Below, one piece after another: positions 42,725 to 44,855 of a stretch of 44,855 nucleotides of DNA. The DNA lies in NCBI GenBank assembly GCA_021324815.1, contig JAJPIJ010000015.1, positions 1 through 44,855 on the forward strand, written 5' to 3'. The stretch comes from Gammaproteobacteria bacterium (GTDB lineage Bacteria; Pseudomonadota; Gammaproteobacteria; JAJPIJ01). A program made the translations under genes and the position numbers. Each line of letters opens with the position of its first letter. Within the stretch, counting starts at the first letter, position 1. Below the pieces are notes generated by a model. The model ran no database searches and was not told the DNA's origin. It worked only from the letters and a program-made list of their open reading frames with translations.

Positions 42725-43183
42725 CTACTTCTTGGCCACCTGGTAGGCGCCCTGGTTGAGCGTGGTGGTGGATCCCGTCACAGTCGTGCCGGTGGCCGAC
42801 ATGTTGAAGTAGTAATAGGCGAAGCGGCTGATGTCCCAGCCGGAGCCGCGCGGGGGCGGGGTCGCCTGCACGAACACCGAGGTGTAGGTGGTGCTGGCGT
42901 TGTACGTTCCGATCGCCTGCGGCGCGCTGACGTAGGGCGCGGCCGGGGTGTTGCTGGTGTTGAACGCGTTGCTGTCGGCCAGCGCCATGGACAGCCCCGA
43001 CTCCGCCGTCTGGAAGGCGCGGTTGATCTCCTGCACGTTCGAGGCCATGCGCTCCTCCATGGTGTTCATGTTCATGGCGGTGACGGCGAGCAGCGTCATG
43101 ATGGCCAGCAGGATCAGCGCGATGATCAGCACCGCGCCGCGCTGGGCGCGTAAAGAGGCGGGTCGTGAGTATCGTGTGTTCAT
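42725..43183 (-). CDS. pilX: Minor pilin PilX
   Basis: A 152-residue pilus assembly protein. The N-terminal signature RGAVLIIALILLAIMTLLAV and the following NMNTMEERMASN are typical of PilX_N. The usual Gly-Phe cleavage site with Glu5 is replaced by GAVLI, as in other PilX proteins. It overlaps pilW by four bases and lies 60 bases before pilY1. Confidence 0.9.
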   Translation of the reverse strand: MNTRYSRPASLRAQRGAVLIIALILLAIMTLLAVTAMNMNTMEERMASNVQEINRAFQTAESGLSMALADSNAFNTSNTPAAPYVSAPQAIGTYNASTTYTSVFVQATPPPRGSGWDISRFAYYYFNMSATGTTVTGSTTTLNQGAYQVAKK

Positions 43184-44274
43184 TGGTTTATCCTGTTTCG
43201 CAGCAAGACAGTGGCGGTGTACACACGGCGCCGGTAACGATCATTCATGGGGCCGTAGTTCGTGTTCAGCAACTGGTAGGTCTTGGCGTCGAGATCCACA
43301 CCGGTCTGGTCCGGGCTCCTGGCCAGCAGCGCGATCTGCACGCTGACGACGTTGGCCCAGTTGGTGACGGCATCGGCCTGCCGGTAGGCGTCCGCGACCC
43401 GGTCGCCGTTGGTGTCCTCGCCGTAGAGAATCTCCATGTGCTCGATGCCCTCGGCCAGCGGCTGGCCGGCGGCGGTGCCGACGGCGAGGCACAGGTTGCG
43501 CTGGCCGTCGTCGGCGGTGGTGTTGTCGCAATCGCCGTCGCCGATGTAGTAATGGTTTTCCTTGAAGCCGCCGATGGAAACCTTCGAGAAGGTGGCGCCG
43601 TAGGTGTTGCACAGGTTGTTGGCGGCGGCGGTGCAGACGCCGTCGTTGACGGCGACGTTGCCGGCCTGCGGCAGCGTCACGGTGGCGGGATAGGCGCCGG
43701 GCGTCGCGACCGCGCCGACGGTGAAAACGTCGGTGCTGACGCAGTCGGAGACGGCGATGTTGGAATTGGGGGCCGGCAACTGGCTGGCATTCGGAATGCT
43801 GACGGTCACGACATCGCCCGTGGACGCCATGTCGGCGCTGACATTGACGATATTGGTGTCCAGATAGCGCAGCGTGATGCCGTCACTGCCGCCGGAGGCG
43901 AAGGAGGGCGGGGCGGCGTTCGTGGGGTGCCACTTGCCGTTGTTCTCGGTGCCCTCGAAACCCTCGATGCTGTCGGTGAAATCATAAGCGGCGCCGTTGA
44001 CGTGGTTGTGCATCGCCGAGGGATTGTTGTACGCGCCGCAGCCGCTGTACCCCGCCATCCGGATGTCCCGCGTCAGGACGTCGAGGGCGTAGCGGGCGTT
44101 CTCCTGCAATCTGCTGGTCTGTTCCTGTTCGCTGTAGGAGCGCTTGTTGGCGACAAAAATGGAGACCGTGACCGCCAGCAGTATGAGGGCAATGACGATC
44201 GCCACCATGACCTCGATCAGCGTCAGCCCCGCGCTGTGTCGCGGCAGTGCCATTTTTCCGCGCGGGAGGTTCAT
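43180..44274 (-). CDS. pilW: Minor pilin PilW
   Basis: A 364-residue prepilin-like protein. The cleavage site is SAGLTLIEVMVAIVIALIL. The first helix is followed by SRLQENARYALDVLTRDIRM, typical of PilW. The globular part has several cysteine pairs and ends RRVYTATVLLRNR. The start MNLPRGKM overlaps the pilV stop (ATGA). Confidence 0.92.
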   Translation of the reverse strand: MNLPRGKMALPRHSAGLTLIEVMVAIVIALILLAVTVSIFVANKRSYSEQEQTSRLQENARYALDVLTRDIRMAGYSGCGAYNNPSAMHNHVNGAAYDFTDSIEGFEGTENNGKWHPTNAAPPSFASGGSDGITLRYLDTNIVNVSADMASTGDVVTVSIPNASQLPAPNSNIAVSDCVSTDVFTVGAVATPGAYPATVTLPQAGNVAVNDGVCTAAANNLCNTYGATFSKVSIGGFKENHYYIGDGDCDNTTADDGQRNLCLAVGTAAGQPLAEGIEHMEILYGEDTNGDRVADAYRQADAVTNWANVVSVQIALLARSPDQTGVDLDAKTYQLLNTNYGPMNDRYRRRVYTATVLLRNRINQ

Positions 44275-44741
44275 GGCTGGAAGGTGTAGTTGACGTTGTG
44301 CAGTTGGTTGTCGCGATCGGTCCACGACAACGTGATGGTGTACTGACCGCCGGCGGCGGTGATGTTGGCGGTGCTGCCGGGCGGCAGGGCGAAGTCCACC
44401 TGGTTTTCCCAGCAGCCCAGATCATTGGCGGCCGACGCGGCCACGGTGTAGTCGCAGGCATTGGTTCCCGCGGGGGTCTGGGCGACGTAGGGTGTTGGAA
44501 GCGCATAGTTGACGGCGTTGGCGCGATTGGCCCTCATGCGATCGATGATGTCATAGGCCAGCGTGCTGATCTGGCTGCGCAGATAGGCGCCGTGGTTGTA
44601 CTTCACGCCCTGCACTATCAACGCCGCGATGCCGAGCATGCCGATGGCGAGCACGAGCACCGCGACCAGCACCTCAATGAGGGTGAAACCGGCCATCGGC
44701 CGGCTCGCGTTGCGTTCGGAGTGGGGGGTCATGTCGTTCAT
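44271..44741 (-). CDS. pilV: Minor pilin PilV
   Basis: A 156-residue prepilin with cleavage site MAGFTLIEVLVAVLVLAIG, typical of PilV. Two cysteines (NACDYTV and LGCWENQ) are in the middle. The C-terminal VDFALPPGS and ITLSWTDRDNQL are like other PilV proteins. Its start overlaps the stop of the upstream fimT-like gene (ATGA). Confidence 0.92.
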   Translation of the reverse strand: MNDMTPHSERNASRPMAGFTLIEVLVAVLVLAIGMLGIAALIVQGVKYNHGAYLRSQISTLAYDIIDRMRANRANAVNYALPTPYVAQTPAGTNACDYTVAASAANDLGCWENQVDFALPPGSTANITAAGGQYTITLSWTDRDNQLHNVNYTFQP

Positions 44742-44855
44742 GGGCAGAGGAATGAAGTATTTGTGCTGGGCCGGCCGGTGCCGGAGATGGTGACCTGGCG
44801 GCCGTTCACGCCGGGGCGGTCATCGCAGATGTTGAAGGTGGCGGCGTTGTCGATG
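44738..44855 (-). CDS. fimT: FimT/GspH-type minor pilin (3' end only)
   Basis: On the minus strand the last 118 bases read FNICDDRPGVNGRQVTISG then TGRPSTNTSFLCP and a TGA. This matches the C-terminal end of GspH/FimT pseudopilins, where C-D-x-R-G and GRP are typical. The rest lies beyond the window. It would be the first or an early gene of the pilus operon running to pilE. Confidence 0.8.
   Translation of the reverse strand, partial: IDNAATFNICDDRPGVNGRQVTISGTGRPSTNTSFLCP

Noticed and set aside
1-44855. CRISPR arrays, insertion sequences, prophage or integrase genes
   Set aside because: No regularly spaced repeats and no transposase, integrase or phage protein could be recognised on either strand.

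Overview
The window is high-GC, gene-dense chromosomal DNA of a gammaproteobacterium. The basis is family resemblance: Rsd/AlgQ, soluble transhydrogenase SthA, MsbA, HemX/HemY, a fimT-pilVWXY1E minor pilin cluster, a c4-type dihaem cytochrome next to dsbA, and a glutamate-cysteine ligase of the Acidithiobacillus-type family. A class I phosphoribulokinase, the ResB/CcsA (System II) cytochrome c maturation pair and a rhodanese would suit a chemolithoautotrophic sulfur oxidiser (Acidiferrobacter- or Ectothiorhodospira-like), but that is inference: no RuBisCO or sulfur-oxidation gene lies here.

Layout. (1) 1-6049, + strand: end of rpmE, a secreted thermonuclease-like protein, a candidate small RNA with four stem-loops, then cytochrome c4 - resB - ccsA - dsbA, a set for making periplasmic c-type cytochromes. 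(2) 6176-10186, - strand: rsd, bioA, rsmE, gshA. (3) 10556-18236: membrane Ser/Thr kinase, DUF4124 protein, HEAT-repeat/LytM fusion, CorA-type transporter, LplT-PlsC-like fusion, and a polytopic membrane protein with a pilin-like C-terminal domain. (4) 18399-18599: a stand-alone 24-residue pqqA with a sigma-54 promoter and its own terminator, and no pqqBCDE nearby. (5) 18628-31187: sthA; the moxR-DUF58-transglutaminase operon; msbA; phosphoribulokinase; ppx-hemX-hemY; a rhodanese. (6) 31503-34607: a block of less GC-rich look, with a four-cysteine (probably Fe-S) regulator divergent from a secreted His-rich helical protein, a folE2-type GTP cyclohydrolase and a flavin reductase. It is followed by hairpin repeats and a tRNA-Arg(CCG) gene with a 13-nt partial duplication of its T-arm. 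(7) 34951-44855, - strand: type IV pilus minor pilin operon (fimT, pilV, pilW, pilX, a 2037-residue pilY1, pilE), followed downstream by a HEAT-repeat lipoprotein-sized periplasmic protein and a small cysteine-containing secreted protein.

The items most worth a second look are the orphan sigma-54-driven pqqA, the C-rich-loop small RNA beside the c4/dsbA locus, and the regulator/helical-protein/FolE2/reductase cluster next to the tRNA. All functional statements rest on reading motifs by eye; no database search was possible.
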